NCBI GenBank assembly: GCA_017639935.1
Contig: JAGFWP010000015.1
Location: forward strand, 1 to 45,913
Origin: Pelagibacteraceae bacterium
GTDB lineage: Bacteria > Pseudomonadota > Alphaproteobacteria > HIMB59 > GCA-002718135
DNA: 45,913 nt
Direction: 5' to 3'
Part shown: positions 30,624-40,850 of the stretch, in pieces
How the letters are laid out: the number at the start of each line of letters is the position of its first letter
Position numbering within the stretch: position 1 is the first letter of the stretch
Notes under the pieces: generated by a model
The model's input: only the letters and a program-made list of their open reading frames with translations
What the model was told of the DNA's origin: nothing
Database searches by the model: none
Program-made: the position numbers and the translations under genes

Positions 30624-31325
30624 TCAAGTATTTGAATTAATTGCCGCTTTTAAGCCGTTTTCATCACCTATATGATAGAGGCTGGAAAGCATTAATTTTC
30701 CATACAATGCATTTTTTTTGATCTGAAAGTCCCACACATCATTAAAAGAAAATTTTCTCAGGGAAAAATTATTCAAAATATTCAAAGATATCATTTGGAG
30801 ACCTGAGTAATATAAGACTCTGTCTCCAACCTTCCACCTTTTGACAAGATTATTATTAAGGGAAAAATCTCCTACTTTATTAATTAAGCCATAAGCTTTT
30901 TCTTTTTCAACCAATAATAGCCGGCATTCCTCTTTTGAAATAAAATTATTGATAAGATTGACTACATCTGTTTCATTTTCTTTTTTCCAAAATACATCAC
31001 CATTTGTTACTATAATGTTTTCATCATCAAATAATCTCATTGCATTTTTTACTCCTCCGGCCGTATCTAAAATATTTTTTTCATTAGATATTTTAATGTT
31101 ATAATTAATAGAAAATTCTTGAATGAATTCATAAATTAGATTGTGTTTGTAATGAGTATTTATAACTATTTTTTTACATCCAATTTTATATAAAAAATCA
31201 ATACTATTTTTTAATAAGGGAATGCTATTAACTTTAACCAGTGGTTTTGGTATTTTTCTTGTTAAAGATAGCATTCTTTTGCCATAACCAGCGGCAAGAA
31301 TCATAGCAGAAAATGGTTTGAACAT
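30624..31325 (-). CDS. Nucleotidyltransferase, MurU-like (N-acetylmuramate-1-P uridylyltransferase family)
   Basis: MILAAGYGKRMLSLTRKIPKPLVKVNSIPLL; INTHYKHNLI; IIVTNGDVFWK; next to an AmgK-like kinase. Confidence 0.85.
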   Translation of the reverse strand: MFKPFSAMILAAGYGKRMLSLTRKIPKPLVKVNSIPLLKNSIDFLYKIGCKKIVINTHYKHNLIYEFIQEFSINYNIKISNEKNILDTAGGVKNAMRLFDDENIIVTNGDVFWKKENETDVVNLINNFISKEECRLLLVEKEKAYGLINKVGDFSLNNNLVKRWKVGDRVLYYSGLQMISLNILNNFSLRKFSFNDVWDFQIKKNALYGKLMLSSLYHIGDENGLKAAINSNT

Positions 31326-32299
31326 TACAATAACCCAGGTATTAATTTATTATAAATTATTTTTAAGTTTTTTCTGTTTGTCTTTCCAATTCCTTTAACT
31401 AGTCTCTCTTTAGTTGTTTCAATAAAACCTAAATAAAAACTTTGATTTAATTCTTTTGATAATTTTACCCACCTACCTAGTAAACGAGTTTGACGAGCAC
31501 AATTCAACATATAGTATTTTTCTTTAAAATCATTAATATCAATATTTTGATTGGTAGATTTATAGTAAAATTTAATAAAATAATCATTGAATTGATCGTC
31601 AAAATAAATTCTTGAATCTTCTAATAATGAAAATAAATCCCAGCAACATTCCCCCCAAAAAGCGCCTTGAAAATCTAAAAGACCGCACTTGAGATGATCC
31701 TTTCTTAAAGGTAGATATACTAAATTATTAATATTAAAATCTTTATGAACAAAATTAATAAAATTAAAATTTATTGAATCGAAGTATGATTGCCAACATC
31801 CATAAAATTCTTCAGTAAGATTTTTAGAAATTTCTTTATTGTGAACATAAGGATAATAAAAATCAAGAAATTCAGAGATTTCAGATTTAAAGGCATTATA
31901 ATTATAAGCAGATAAATCATTAGAATTATTATAGTAAATGTCGTTTTTTAAGATTATTAAAGTTCTTACAGCATATTCCAGTAATTTTTTTAAAGGATAG
32001 TTTCTTAATATTCTATCAAATCGCAGATTGCCAAAATCCTCTAATATTAAAATATTATTAACATCATCATTTTCATAAACATTAGGTATTGAAACATTTA
32101 CTTTTGATAAATAGGAATGCACCATAAGAAAATTATTGTATTCTTTTTTTTCATTGCTTGAATCTAAACAAATCAATGAATTTGAACCTTTTATAAGTCT
32201 ATAAAAAGTTCTCTTAGATGCCCCGCTTTTGATTTTTTCAAGTTTATAATCTTTATATTTTGAAGAAATTTTATCAAATAAATCAAAATTCATTATCAA
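31325..32299 (-). CDS. Aminoglycoside phosphotransferase-family sugar kinase (AmgK-like)
   Basis: KSGASKRTFYRL; LEDFGNLRF; INFVHKDFNINNLVYLP; CGLLDFQGAFWGECCWDLFSLLED (APH Brenner motif and DFQ). Confidence 0.85.
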   Translation of the reverse strand: MIMNFDLFDKISSKYKDYKLEKIKSGASKRTFYRLIKGSNSLICLDSSNEKKEYNNFLMVHSYLSKVNVSIPNVYENDDVNNILILEDFGNLRFDRILRNYPLKKLLEYAVRTLIILKNDIYYNNSNDLSAYNYNAFKSEISEFLDFYYPYVHNKEISKNLTEEFYGCWQSYFDSINFNFINFVHKDFNINNLVYLPLRKDHLKCGLLDFQGAFWGECCWDLFSLLEDSRIYFDDQFNDYFIKFYYKSTNQNIDINDFKEKYYMLNCARQTRLLGRWVKLSKELNQSFYLGFIETTKERLVKGIGKTNRKNLKIIYNKLIPGLL

Positions 32300-32753
32300 A
32301 ATGTTTATTATGAGTATGTGTTATTTTTATTATTCGTTCGCGAGGATTGATAATTTCTAAATTTATTAAAAAATAATTATCTATTTGTAAGTTATTAATA
32401 ATCATTTGTGGCCATTCTATAAGAGTTATGTTTTCTTTTAAGTTTTCAATAATGTTCAATTCTTGAATCTCATTTTCATTTTTTAATCTATATAAATCAT
32501 AATGAAATACTTCAAAATTTTTCACAGGGTAATTAATCATTATTGGAAATGAAGGACTTTTAATTGAATTAGGCTTTTTAATTAGATTGTGGACAAATAT
32601 CGAATAAATAAAAAAACGAATAAACGTTGTTTTTCCTGCACCTAATTCGCCACTCAATAAATAAATATCGCCAATTAAACTTTTTCTAGCAAGTTTTTTT
32701 GCTATTGTTTCTAGCTGTTTTAAGCTCGTCTTTGTTTTTAATAAATTAAACAA
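32283..32753 (-). CDS. tsaE: tRNA threonylcarbamoyladenosine biosynthesis ATPase TsaE
   Basis: YLLSGELGAGKTTFIRFFI P-loop; SPSFPIMINYPVKNFEVFHYDLYRL; ITLIEWPQMI. Confidence 0.95.
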   Translation of the reverse strand: MFNLLKTKTSLKQLETIAKKLARKSLIGDIYLLSGELGAGKTTFIRFFIYSIFVHNLIKKPNSIKSPSFPIMINYPVKNFEVFHYDLYRLKNENEIQELNIIENLKENITLIEWPQMIINNLQIDNYFLINLEIINPRERIIKITHTHNKHFDNEF

Positions 32754-32760
32754 ATTTTAT

Positions 32761-33942
32761 CTAAAAAGACTTTTTTAAATCTTCTACAAGATTTAACTTT
32801 TCCCAAGTAAAATGTCCTTTGTCGCTTGGTATTCTTCCAAAATGTCCGTATGCGGATGTTGGTTCATAAATCGGATTACTCAATTTTAAATGTTCTCTAA
32901 TGCCCCGTGGACTTAAATCAAATAATTCAGGTATGATTTTTTCTATTTTTGATTCATCTACTTGATTTGTTCCATTAGTATTTATGTAAATCGACAATGG
33001 TTTAGATACACCAATAGCATATGATAATTGGATAATGCACTCATCAGACAAACCGGAGGCAACAATATTTTTCGCAAGATATCTAGCAGCATATGCAGCA
33101 GACCTATCAACTTTTGAAGGATCTTTTCCTGAAAAAGCACCTCCACCGTGAGGAGCTGCGCCACCATAAGTATCAACAATAATTTTTCTTCCAGTTAAAC
33201 CAGTATCTCCATCAGGGCCTCCTATAACAAAATTTCCCGTTGGATTTACGTAAAAGTCTTCATCTTTTAAATCACTAATTAAATTTTCAGGTATGCAGTT
33301 TTCAACAAGAGGCTTGATAACTTCTTTAATCTGTCCGGGAGATAAACCATCTTTATGCTGTGTTGATACAACAATAGTAGTTACTTTTGAAGGTTTACCA
33401 TTTTCATATAGCATTGTAATTTGACTTTTTGAATCTGGTTCCAATTCATTTGCTTTTCCAGCTTTTCTAGCTTCTGCCATTTTCAATAGAATTTGGTGAG
33501 AAAAATATATTGGAGCGGGCATTAGTTCTTTAGTATCTCTGCATGCATATCCAAACATAATACCTTGATCACCGGCGCCTTCATCTTTATTTTCTCCAGA
33601 ATCAATTCCCATTGCAATATCAGAAGACTGTTCGTGAAGATGACTTTCAATGTTGCAGTTTTTCCAATGGAAGCCAGTTTGTTCATATCCAATATCTTTG
33701 ATGCAAGAGCGAATTTTAGAAATTATTTCTTCTTTATCAATTGACGGGCCTCTTATCTCTCCTGCTAATACAACCCTATTAGTTGTAGTAAGTGTTTCAC
33801 ATCCCACACGTGATAAAGGATCTTTTGAAAGATAGGAATCAACCACCATATCAGAGATTCTATCACAAACTTTATCTGGATGACCTTCTGATACAGATTC
33901 ACTAGTAAATAAATATGATCTTTTCATTTTTCTTTCATTCAT
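32761..33942 (-). CDS. metK: S-adenosylmethionine synthetase
   Basis: [62 protein letters not shown]. Confidence 0.99.
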   Translation of the reverse strand: MNERKMKRSYLFTSESVSEGHPDKVCDRISDMVVDSYLSKDPLSRVGCETLTTTNRVVLAGEIRGPSIDKEEIISKIRSCIKDIGYEQTGFHWKNCNIESHLHEQSSDIAMGIDSGENKDEGAGDQGIMFGYACRDTKELMPAPIYFSHQILLKMAEARKAGKANELEPDSKSQITMLYENGKPSKVTTIVVSTQHKDGLSPGQIKEVIKPLVENCIPENLISDLKDEDFYVNPTGNFVIGGPDGDTGLTGRKIIVDTYGGAAPHGGGAFSGKDPSKVDRSAAYAARYLAKNIVASGLSDECIIQLSYAIGVSKPLSIYINTNGTNQVDESKIEKIIPELFDLSPRGIREHLKLSNPIYEPTSAYGHFGRIPSDKGHFTWEKLNLVEDLKKSF

Positions 33943-33956
33943 AATTTTATATTAAT

Positions 33957-35246
33957 TTAATATCTATATGAATCATCTTTAAATGGTCCTTCTTTTTTAA
34001 CTCCTATGTAATCTGCTTGCTTATCACTTAACTTGGTTAATTTAGCGCCAATCTTTTTTAGGTGTAAAGAAGCAACTCTTTCATCTAAGTTTTTTGGAAG
34101 AACATACACTTTATTTTCATATTTATTATGATTTTTCCATAATTCTATTTGAGCCATTACTTGATTAGTAAATGAAGCACTCATTACAAAACTGGGGTGA
34201 CCCGTTGCATTACCGAGGTTTACTAATCTTCCTTCAGACAACAATATTATTTTTTTTCCGTCTGGAAATTCAATCTCATCTACCTGTGGTTTGATTTCTT
34301 GGGATTTATAATTTCTTAATGCTTTAGTTTGTATTTCATTATCAAAATGACCAATATTACAGACTATCGCTCTATCTCGCATTTTACGCATATGTTCAAT
34401 GGTAATTACATCAGTGTTGCCCGTTGCTGTTACAAAAATATCACCAAATAAACAGGCTTCATCCATAGTCACTACTTCATAACCTTCCATTGCAGCTTGA
34501 AGGGCATTTATAGGATCTATCTCTGTTACACATACTCTTGCTCCAGCACCTCTTAAACTTGCAGCTGAACCTTTGCCTACATCTCCGTATCCTGCTACAA
34601 TTGCAATCTTGCCAGCCATCATTACATCTGTCCCTCTACGTATTCCATCAACTAAGCTCTCTTTACATCCGTAAAGATTATCAAATTTTGATTTTGTTAC
34701 AGAATCATTTACATTAATCGCAGGGACTTTTAGTGAACCATTTTTTTCCATTTCTTTTAAGCGATGAACGCCTGTTGTTGTTTCTTCTGACAAACCTTTA
34801 ATATCTTTAAGTAAGTCTGGAAATTTTTCATGAATTATTTTTGTTGCATCACCTCCATCATCTAGAATCATATTTGGTTTCCAACCACCAGGTCCTTCTA
34901 GAGTTTGTTCGATGCACCACCAAAATTCTTCGTCGTTCATTCCTTTCCAAGCAAATACAGGTGTTCCTTTTGATGCTATTGCTGCTGCTGCATGGTCTTG
35001 AGTTGAAAAAATATTACAAGAACTCCATCTAACAGACGCGCCGAGATGAAGCAATGTTTCAATTAAAACCGCAGTTTGAATTGTCATATGCAAACATCCA
35101 ACAATTCTTGCGCCTTTAAGAGGATTTTTATTTTTGTATTCTTCTCTCACAGACATTAAGCCCGGCATCTCTGTCTCTGCAATTGCAATTTCTTTTAGTC
35201 CCCAATTGCTCAAAGATATATCTTTTACTTTATAATCAGTCGCCAT
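33957..35246 (-). CDS. ahcY: Adenosylhomocysteinase
   Basis: 429 aa; [72 protein letters not shown]. Confidence 0.99.
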   Translation of the reverse strand: MATDYKVKDISLSNWGLKEIAIAETEMPGLMSVREEYKNKNPLKGARIVGCLHMTIQTAVLIETLLHLGASVRWSSCNIFSTQDHAAAAIASKGTPVFAWKGMNDEEFWWCIEQTLEGPGGWKPNMILDDGGDATKIIHEKFPDLLKDIKGLSEETTTGVHRLKEMEKNGSLKVPAINVNDSVTKSKFDNLYGCKESLVDGIRRGTDVMMAGKIAIVAGYGDVGKGSAASLRGAGARVCVTEIDPINALQAAMEGYEVVTMDEACLFGDIFVTATGNTDVITIEHMRKMRDRAIVCNIGHFDNEIQTKALRNYKSQEIKPQVDEIEFPDGKKIILLSEGRLVNLGNATGHPSFVMSASFTNQVMAQIELWKNHNKYENKVYVLPKNLDERVASLHLKKIGAKLTKLSDKQADYIGVKKEGPFKDDSYRY

Positions 35247-35262
35247 TATAATCAGTCGCCAT
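35231..35262 (-). repeat. Perfect 16-bp tandem duplication spanning the ahcY start codon
   Basis: (+) strand TATAATCAGTCGCCAT at 35231-35246 and again at 35247-35262. (-) strand reads ATGGCGACTGATTATA twice. Confidence 0.98.
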
Positions 35263-35301
35263 TCTTTTTTATAAAATATATTAAAATTATATTTATTTGT
35301 A

Positions 35302-37050
35302 CTAATCTATTAATGGTAAAATAATACTAAAACAAGCGCCAAAATACTTCTCTGATTTAACATTGTTTAGTTTTAGAGAACCAGAAAAACTTTCTATGAT
35401 TTTTTTTGCTATAGATAATCCTAGTCCAGAGTGTTTGTCTTGATTAACTTCTCTGTCTGTGTAGAAACGCTCAAAAATTTTATTTTTCAAACTAGCATTT
35501 ATCCCCGAACCTTGATCAAAAAATGAAATTATAACATCTTTATCTGTAGTTTTTTGTTCTATTAATATTTCAGAATTTTGAGGTGAATAAGATAAACTGT
35601 TATCAATGAGGTTGCTTAAAACTTGGGCAAGTTTATCCTTATTTGCATTAATCATAGATATCTTTTTTTCAAACTCAAAATTAATTTTAATATTTTTTGT
35701 GTTTGTAAAATAAGGTTCTAAAAAATCATTTAAAAATTCAACAACATCAAAATTATAAAATAATTCTTCATCTATTTCTACTTGGGTTAGTGTATATCTT
35801 GAAATGTCAGTGATTAATACGTTCATTCTATCTATGTCTTTTTGCATATTTCTTAATAACAAGTATTTTTTTTCATTACTAATTTTGTTTTCCACCAATA
35901 ATTCATTGGAACTTTTTAAACTAGCAAGTGGATTTTTTAACTCATGAGAAACATCTGCTGCAAAACCTTCTATTTCACTAATGCGGTTTTTTAAATCTTC
36001 AGACATACTGTGAATATCATCGCTTAATATTCCAATTTCATCATTACGTTCAGGGTAAGTGAGTTTGTTGTTTTTTTTATTTGATTTATCTCTTTCTGAT
36101 CTAAGAATTTTTGAAAGTATTTTTATAGGAGAAACAATACTTTGCGAGAAAAGTAGTGAGAGAAAAAACATAATAAAAATAATTATTATAAAAAGATTGA
36201 TTAAATTAAATGAAATTAATCCAGACTCATTATTTTCACTCTTTAATATGCCTGAAACAATAGCTACTCCGTAAGTATTGCCACTTTTTATAATTGGCGC
36301 AGAACTAACAAGAATGGTATCTTGATTCTCATCTTTATATAAGTATGAAACATTGGCTATTTTTTTAATTGTCTCCTGAACTAATAAAATTTCACTTTTA
36401 TATTTTCCAACCCCAATTTTTGAAAGAAACTTATTATTAAAATATTTCTGAAGATTGTTAAATAAATCAAGATAATTTTCTTTGTATTTATTAAATAAAC
36501 TGTCTTTATTTTCTGTAATTTTATCTTCATCAGATCCCTTTCTTGATAAAAAAATATCTAAATTGGATAAAGTTTGTTTATTATCTATTTCAACGACATC
36601 TTCTGAGATAAAAATATCTTCTGTATCAGCATATCTTATCCAAGAATCATCGTATATTTTCACTTTATGTATTCCATAAAGATAATTTTCTAATAAATAT
36701 TTTTGTGTTAACGTTGGATCCAGTTGTGGATCTGAAAAAAATTTCTCACCGCATTCAGTTTCAGCGTTGCTAGAATTAATATCGCAATTTTCTACATTAA
36801 ATTGTGGAACTCTTTTAATTGCATTATTACTTAAAAAAATAGTTATTCGATTTAAATCACTAGCAATGTTGTTAATTTGTTTATCTAGATTATTATTGTT
36901 TGATATTAATAGATAATTAATTAATAATAAAAAAATACATCCAAGAAGCGCTGTCAATATATTAATGATTATTATCTGCGTAGTAAGAGAATAATTAGAT
37001 AAAGATATTTTTTTTGTGTTGTTACTCACGCCACGAATAGCCTGAGCCAT
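35302..37050 (-). CDS. chvG: Two-component sensor histidine kinase, ChvG/ExoS family (true start may be GTG at 37029)
   Basis: Two TM segments flanking a periplasmic domain, HAMP, H-box [21 protein letters not shown] boxes [30 protein letters not shown]; follows an OmpR-type regulator and is beside ahcY. Confidence 0.88.
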   Translation of the reverse strand: MAQAIRGVSNNTKKISLSNYSLTTQIIIINILTALLGCIFLLLINYLLISNNNNLDKQINNIASDLNRITIFLSNNAIKRVPQFNVENCDINSSNAETECGEKFFSDPQLDPTLTQKYLLENYLYGIHKVKIYDDSWIRYADTEDIFISEDVVEIDNKQTLSNLDIFLSRKGSDEDKITENKDSLFNKYKENYLDLFNNLQKYFNNKFLSKIGVGKYKSEILLVQETIKKIANVSYLYKDENQDTILVSSAPIIKSGNTYGVAIVSGILKSENNESGLISFNLINLFIIIIFIMFFLSLLFSQSIVSPIKILSKILRSERDKSNKKNNKLTYPERNDEIGILSDDIHSMSEDLKNRISEIEGFAADVSHELKNPLASLKSSNELLVENKISNEKKYLLLRNMQKDIDRMNVLITDISRYTLTQVEIDEELFYNFDVVEFLNDFLEPYFTNTKNIKINFEFEKKISMINANKDKLAQVLSNLIDNSLSYSPQNSEILIEQKTTDKDVIISFFDQGSGINASLKNKIFERFYTDREVNQDKHSGLGLSIAKKIIESFSGSLKLNNVKSEKYFGACFSIILPLID

Positions 37051-37735
37051 ATCGTGTTCTTATCTGATCAAAAGTTGGATCATATGACTTAAATTTTTTT
37101 CTAAGTCTTTTAATATGACTGTCAATTGTTCGGTCATCTACATAAATTGCTTCACCATACATTGCATCCATCAGTTGATTTCTATCTTTTATTACTCCAG
37201 GATGTTTTGCAAGAGATTTAATTAGATTAAATTCAGCAACTGTTAATTCAATAACTGTATTCTTCCAAAAACAAAGTTGCTTTAAATCATCAAGTAACAA
37301 ATCTCCCTTTTTTAAATTTTGATTGTTATCTTCTTTTTTGTTTTCAAAATTTATACGATTGGCATGAACCCGTAAAACAGTTCGAATTCTTTCATTAAGA
37401 AGTTTTTGAGAAAAGGGTTTTTTTATATAATCAGCTGCCCCCATTTTCAAACCAATGATCTCATCTTGCTCTTGATCCTTGGAGGTTAAAAAAATAATAG
37501 GCAAGTTTCTTAACTCTAAATTGCTGCTGGACCTAACCTTCATTAATAATTCATTTCCATTCATACGGGGCATTTTAATATCAAATAATCCAAGATCGTA
37601 TTTTTTGTTCTCCAATGCCTGAATCGCCTCTTCGCCATTTTTAAAAGTATCAACATTAAATCCTTCTGTTTCAAGAGCAAGGGAAACGGATGTCAATATA
37701 TTGGATTCATCGTCAACTAGGGCAATGTTTGTCAT
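37022..37735 (-). CDS. chvI: OmpR-family response regulator, ChvI-like
   Basis: MTNIALVDDESNILTSVSLALETEGF; DIKMPRMNGNELLMKVR; C-terminal winged helix DDRTIDSHIKRLRKKFK...[13 protein letters not shown]. Confidence 0.9.
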   Translation of the reverse strand: MTNIALVDDESNILTSVSLALETEGFNVDTFKNGEEAIQALENKKYDLGLFDIKMPRMNGNELLMKVRSSSNLELRNLPIIFLTSKDQEQDEIIGLKMGAADYIKKPFSQKLLNERIRTVLRVHANRINFENKKEDNNQNLKKGDLLLDDLKQLCFWKNTVIELTVAEFNLIKSLAKHPGVIKDRNQLMDAMYGEAIYVDDRTIDSHIKRLRKKFKSYDPTFDQIRTRYGSGYSWRE

Positions 37736-37975
37736 TGTTATGTTTTATTATATATTAATGCAGTTATTTGTTGTTTATGGCAAATTTAAGTTCAAAAAAA
37801 CATACCTAGTAAAAGATATTTGGACAAAACAAGCTGGGATAAATTGTTAGTTGTGTTAATAAATTATTTTAACAAATTCAATTAGTTGAGTTAAGTTGGA
37901 TCAATTTTTGATATTAATCAATATTGACTTAACAAAAAAAAATATTATGTTCTTAATTTGTTCTTATTGCGGTAT

Positions 37976-38023
37976 TGAGCAAATATTGTATTGTCTTTCT
38001 ATTGGCAGCACTACATATTGTGT
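37976..38023 (+). promoter_or_regulatory. Paired NrdR-box-like sites upstream of nrdA
   Basis: GCACTACATATTGTGT at 38008-38023 matches ACACWATATATWGTGT at 14/16. A degenerate TGAGCAAATATTGTAT (10/16) starts at 37976, exactly 32 bp upstream. Confidence 0.6.
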
Positions 38024-38072
38024 TCACTTCCAATAAATTTATAACAAACGTAAGTATGGATAGAAATTAGAA

Positions 38073-40832
38073 ATGCCTGAAGTATCACCAACTATAATAC
38101 AAAAAGCCATCAAAGTTATCAAAGATAAAAAACAAGATCTTCATATATTAAGCCTCAGCGTTATTAGAAGAGCTGGATCTATAACCCCATTTAAGTCTGA
38201 TAAAATTTCAAATGCCATTAAAAAAGCATTTCTAGCTCAAACAAAAATTCAGAATAACAAAAACAAAGATAAAGAACAAAAAGATAGTATTCACAGAATG
38301 GTGGAAGGGCTCACGAACAAAGTTGTAGCTGCCCTAACAAGAAGAATAGCTGATGGTGATATGATTCATATTGAGGATATTCAAGACCAAGTTGAATTAG
38401 CTTTAATGAGAGATGAACACCATAAGGTTGCAAGAGCTTATGTCCTATACCGAGAACAAAGGGCCGCATCCAGATACCACACCAAGAAATTAAAAGAACA
38501 GGCTGGCGAAAAAGTTTCATCAATGATGGTTACCAAGCGCGATGGCTCAACTGAACCTGTGTCTTTGGATAAAATTACAAATAGAATATCTGTACTCTCA
38601 ACTGGCTTATCAATTGATCCAATTACTGTTGCACAAAAAGCCATTCCCGGTTTATTTAATGAAATCACTTCAACTGAAATAGATAGTTATTTGTCAGAAA
38701 CTGCTGCTTCATTAACTGTCGAACATCCTGATTATTCATATCTTGCAGCTAGAATAAAAGCCAACTCTTTGCACAAAAAAACACCAGGATTTATAATAGC
38801 TACGAAGAATCTTTTTGAGGATGGTCTTTTAAAAGAAAGTTATTATAAAAAAGTAATTGAAAATGCAGAAGAAATTGAATCCATTATCGATTACGATCAA
38901 GATTATCATTTTGATTATTTTGCCTTAACTACCCTTACTAGGGCTTATTTGCTCAAATATAAAAATGAAACAATTGAACGCCCTCAGGACCTTTGGATGA
39001 GAGTTGCCATAAATGTTTCGTGTGATGAATTTGATTCCAACAAGGTTAAAAAAACTTATATGGCATTATCGAATGGCCAATATACTCACGCAACACCTAC
39101 CCTGTTTAACAGCGGTTTAAAAATGCAGCAGCTATCTTCTTGTTTTTTAATAGGAATGGAAGATGACTCCATAGAAGGAATTTTTAATACGATAAAAGAC
39201 TGCGCTTTAATTTCAAAAACCGCAGGAGGAATTGGTATGCACGCTCATAACATTAGGGCTAGCGGAAGCAGAATTAAGTCAACTAACGGTAAATCTAACG
39301 GCCTAATACCTTTTCTAAAAATTTTTAATGAAACAGCTAAATCTGTAGATCAGGGGGGAGGAAAAAGAAAAGGTTCATTTGCTGTGTATTTAGAACCCTG
39401 GCATGCTGATATAGAAAAATTTCTTGAACTACGCAAAAATACAGGCGCTGAAGAATTTAGAGCAAGAGATTTATTTTATGCTCTTTGGATACCAGATCTT
39501 TTCATGAAAAGAGTTAAAAACAATGAAGACTGGACGCTAATGAGCGAGCATGAGTGTCCTGGCTTGTCTGACAACTATGGTGATGATTTTGATAATTTAT
39601 ATACCAAATATGAAAAAAAATATCCTCATTTAGAAAAAATTAAAGCTAGATCGCTCATGTCAAAAATAATTGAAGCTCAAATTGAAAATGGCCAACCTTA
39701 TATGTTATATAAAGATTCAATTAATAAAAAATCCAATCAAAAAAATATTGGGATTATTAAATCATCTAATCTTTGCGCAGAAATAGTCGAATATTCTGAT
39801 AAAAATGAAACTGCGGTTTGCAATCTTGCCTCAATTGCCTTGCCTAAATTTGTAAATAAAAAAGAGAAAAAATATAATTATAAAAAACTTTATGAAACAG
39901 CCAAACTTGCAACAAAAAATTTAGATCGAGTAATTGATATTAATTTTTATCCAACTGATAAAACAAAAAAGTCAAATAATTTACATCGCCCCATAGGTCT
40001 TGGTGTTCAAGGTCTGTCCGATGTTTTTTTTATTTTAGAACTTCCACATGAAAGCAAAAAGGCAGAAGAAATAAACAAAAAAATATTTGAAACAATTTAT
40101 TTTGCTGCGGTAGAGGCGTCAATGGAATTAGCAAAAGAAAAAGGTACTTATTCCTCATATGATGGTTCTCCACTTTCAGAAGGTAAATTTCAATTTGATT
40201 TATGGGGAGTAAAACCTTCAAATATGTGGGATTGGAAAAACTTAAAAGAAAAAATTAAAAAATATGGCGTAAGAAATTCATTAACTACTGCTTGCATGCC
40301 TACTGCTTCCACTGGGATTATTTTGGGTAATACAGAAACTTTTCAAATTCAAACATCAAACATTTATAAAAGACAAACTTTATCAGGTGAATTTTTACTA
40401 GTTAATCGTCACTTAGTTAAACAGCTATCAAAAAGAAATTTATGGAACAAAACAATGAGGGACAATATCATTTTGGAAAATGGATCTGTTCAAAATATTC
40501 CAAATTTTCCAAAAGATTTGAAAGAAATTTATAAAACTGTTTGGGAAACTTCTCAACGCACTGTTATTGATATGGCGGCAGACAGGGCGCCATTTATTGA
40601 TCAAACTCAGTCAATGAACTTGTGGCTTTCGAACCCCACATTTGGAAAAGTCAATTCTATGCATATGTATGCATGGGAAAAAGGGCTTAAAACTGGGATG
40701 TATTATTTAAGAAGTCGTTCTGCTGTTGATGCTGTAAAGGTGACTGTTTCCTCAGAAAAAAGAGCTAAAGAAAATTTTCTTAACAATAATACAACAGATG
40801 CGACAGAAGAATGCTTAACATGTACTGCATAA
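38073..40832 (+). CDS. nrdA: Ribonucleoside-diphosphate reductase class Ia, alpha subunit, eukaryotic-like, with two N-terminal ATP-cone regions
   Basis: 919 aa; TPTLFNSGLKMQQLSSCFLIGMEDDSIEGIF; NTGAEEFRARDLFYALWIPDLFMKRV; SNLCAEIVEY; C-terminal ECLTC redox pair. Confidence 0.98.
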   Translation: MPEVSPTIIQKAIKVIKDKKQDLHILSLSVIRRAGSITPFKSDKISNAIKKAFLAQTKIQNNKNKDKEQKDSIHRMVEGLTNKVVAALTRRIADGDMIHIEDIQDQVELALMRDEHHKVARAYVLYREQRAASRYHTKKLKEQAGEKVSSMMVTKRDGSTEPVSLDKITNRISVLSTGLSIDPITVAQKAIPGLFNEITSTEIDSYLSETAASLTVEHPDYSYLAARIKANSLHKKTPGFIIATKNLFEDGLLKESYYKKVIENAEEIESIIDYDQDYHFDYFALTTLTRAYLLKYKNETIERPQDLWMRVAINVSCDEFDSNKVKKTYMALSNGQYTHATPTLFNSGLKMQQLSSCFLIGMEDDSIEGIFNTIKDCALISKTAGGIGMHAHNIRASGSRIKSTNGKSNGLIPFLKIFNETAKSVDQGGGKRKGSFAVYLEPWHADIEKFLELRKNTGAEEFRARDLFYALWIPDLFMKRVKNNEDWTLMSEHECPGLSDNYGDDFDNLYTKYEKKYPHLEKIKARSLMSKIIEAQIENGQPYMLYKDSINKKSNQKNIGIIKSSNLCAEIVEYSDKNETAVCNLASIALPKFVNKKEKKYNYKKLYETAKLATKNLDRVIDINFYPTDKTKKSNNLHRPIGLGVQGLSDVFFILELPHESKKAEEINKKIFETIYFAAVEASMELAKEKGTYSSYDGSPLSEGKFQFDLWGVKPSNMWDWKNLKEKIKKYGVRNSLTTACMPTASTGIILGNTETFQIQTSNIYKRQTLSGEFLLVNRHLVKQLSKRNLWNKTMRDNIILENGSVQNIPNFPKDLKEIYKTVWETSQRTVIDMAADRAPFIDQTQSMNLWLSNPTFGKVNSMHMYAWEKGLKTGMYYLRSRSAVDAVKVTVSSEKRAKENFLNNNTTDATEECLTCTA

Positions 40833-40850
40833 AATAATAAAAGTTTAATA

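Noticed and set aside
30622-30637. ATTCAA-GTAT-TTGAAT hairpin at the murU-like stop as an intrinsic terminator
   Set aside because: Stem is 6 A/T-rich bp with no downstream T-run on the (-) strand; likely chance in AT-rich DNA.
35247-35301. Possible SAM/SAH riboswitch upstream of ahcY-metK
   Set aside because: Only 55 nt of nearly pure A/T separate chvG and ahcY; no GC-bearing helices or pseudoknot resembling SAH, SAM-II or SAM-V elements could be drawn. The metK upstream gap is only 14 nt.
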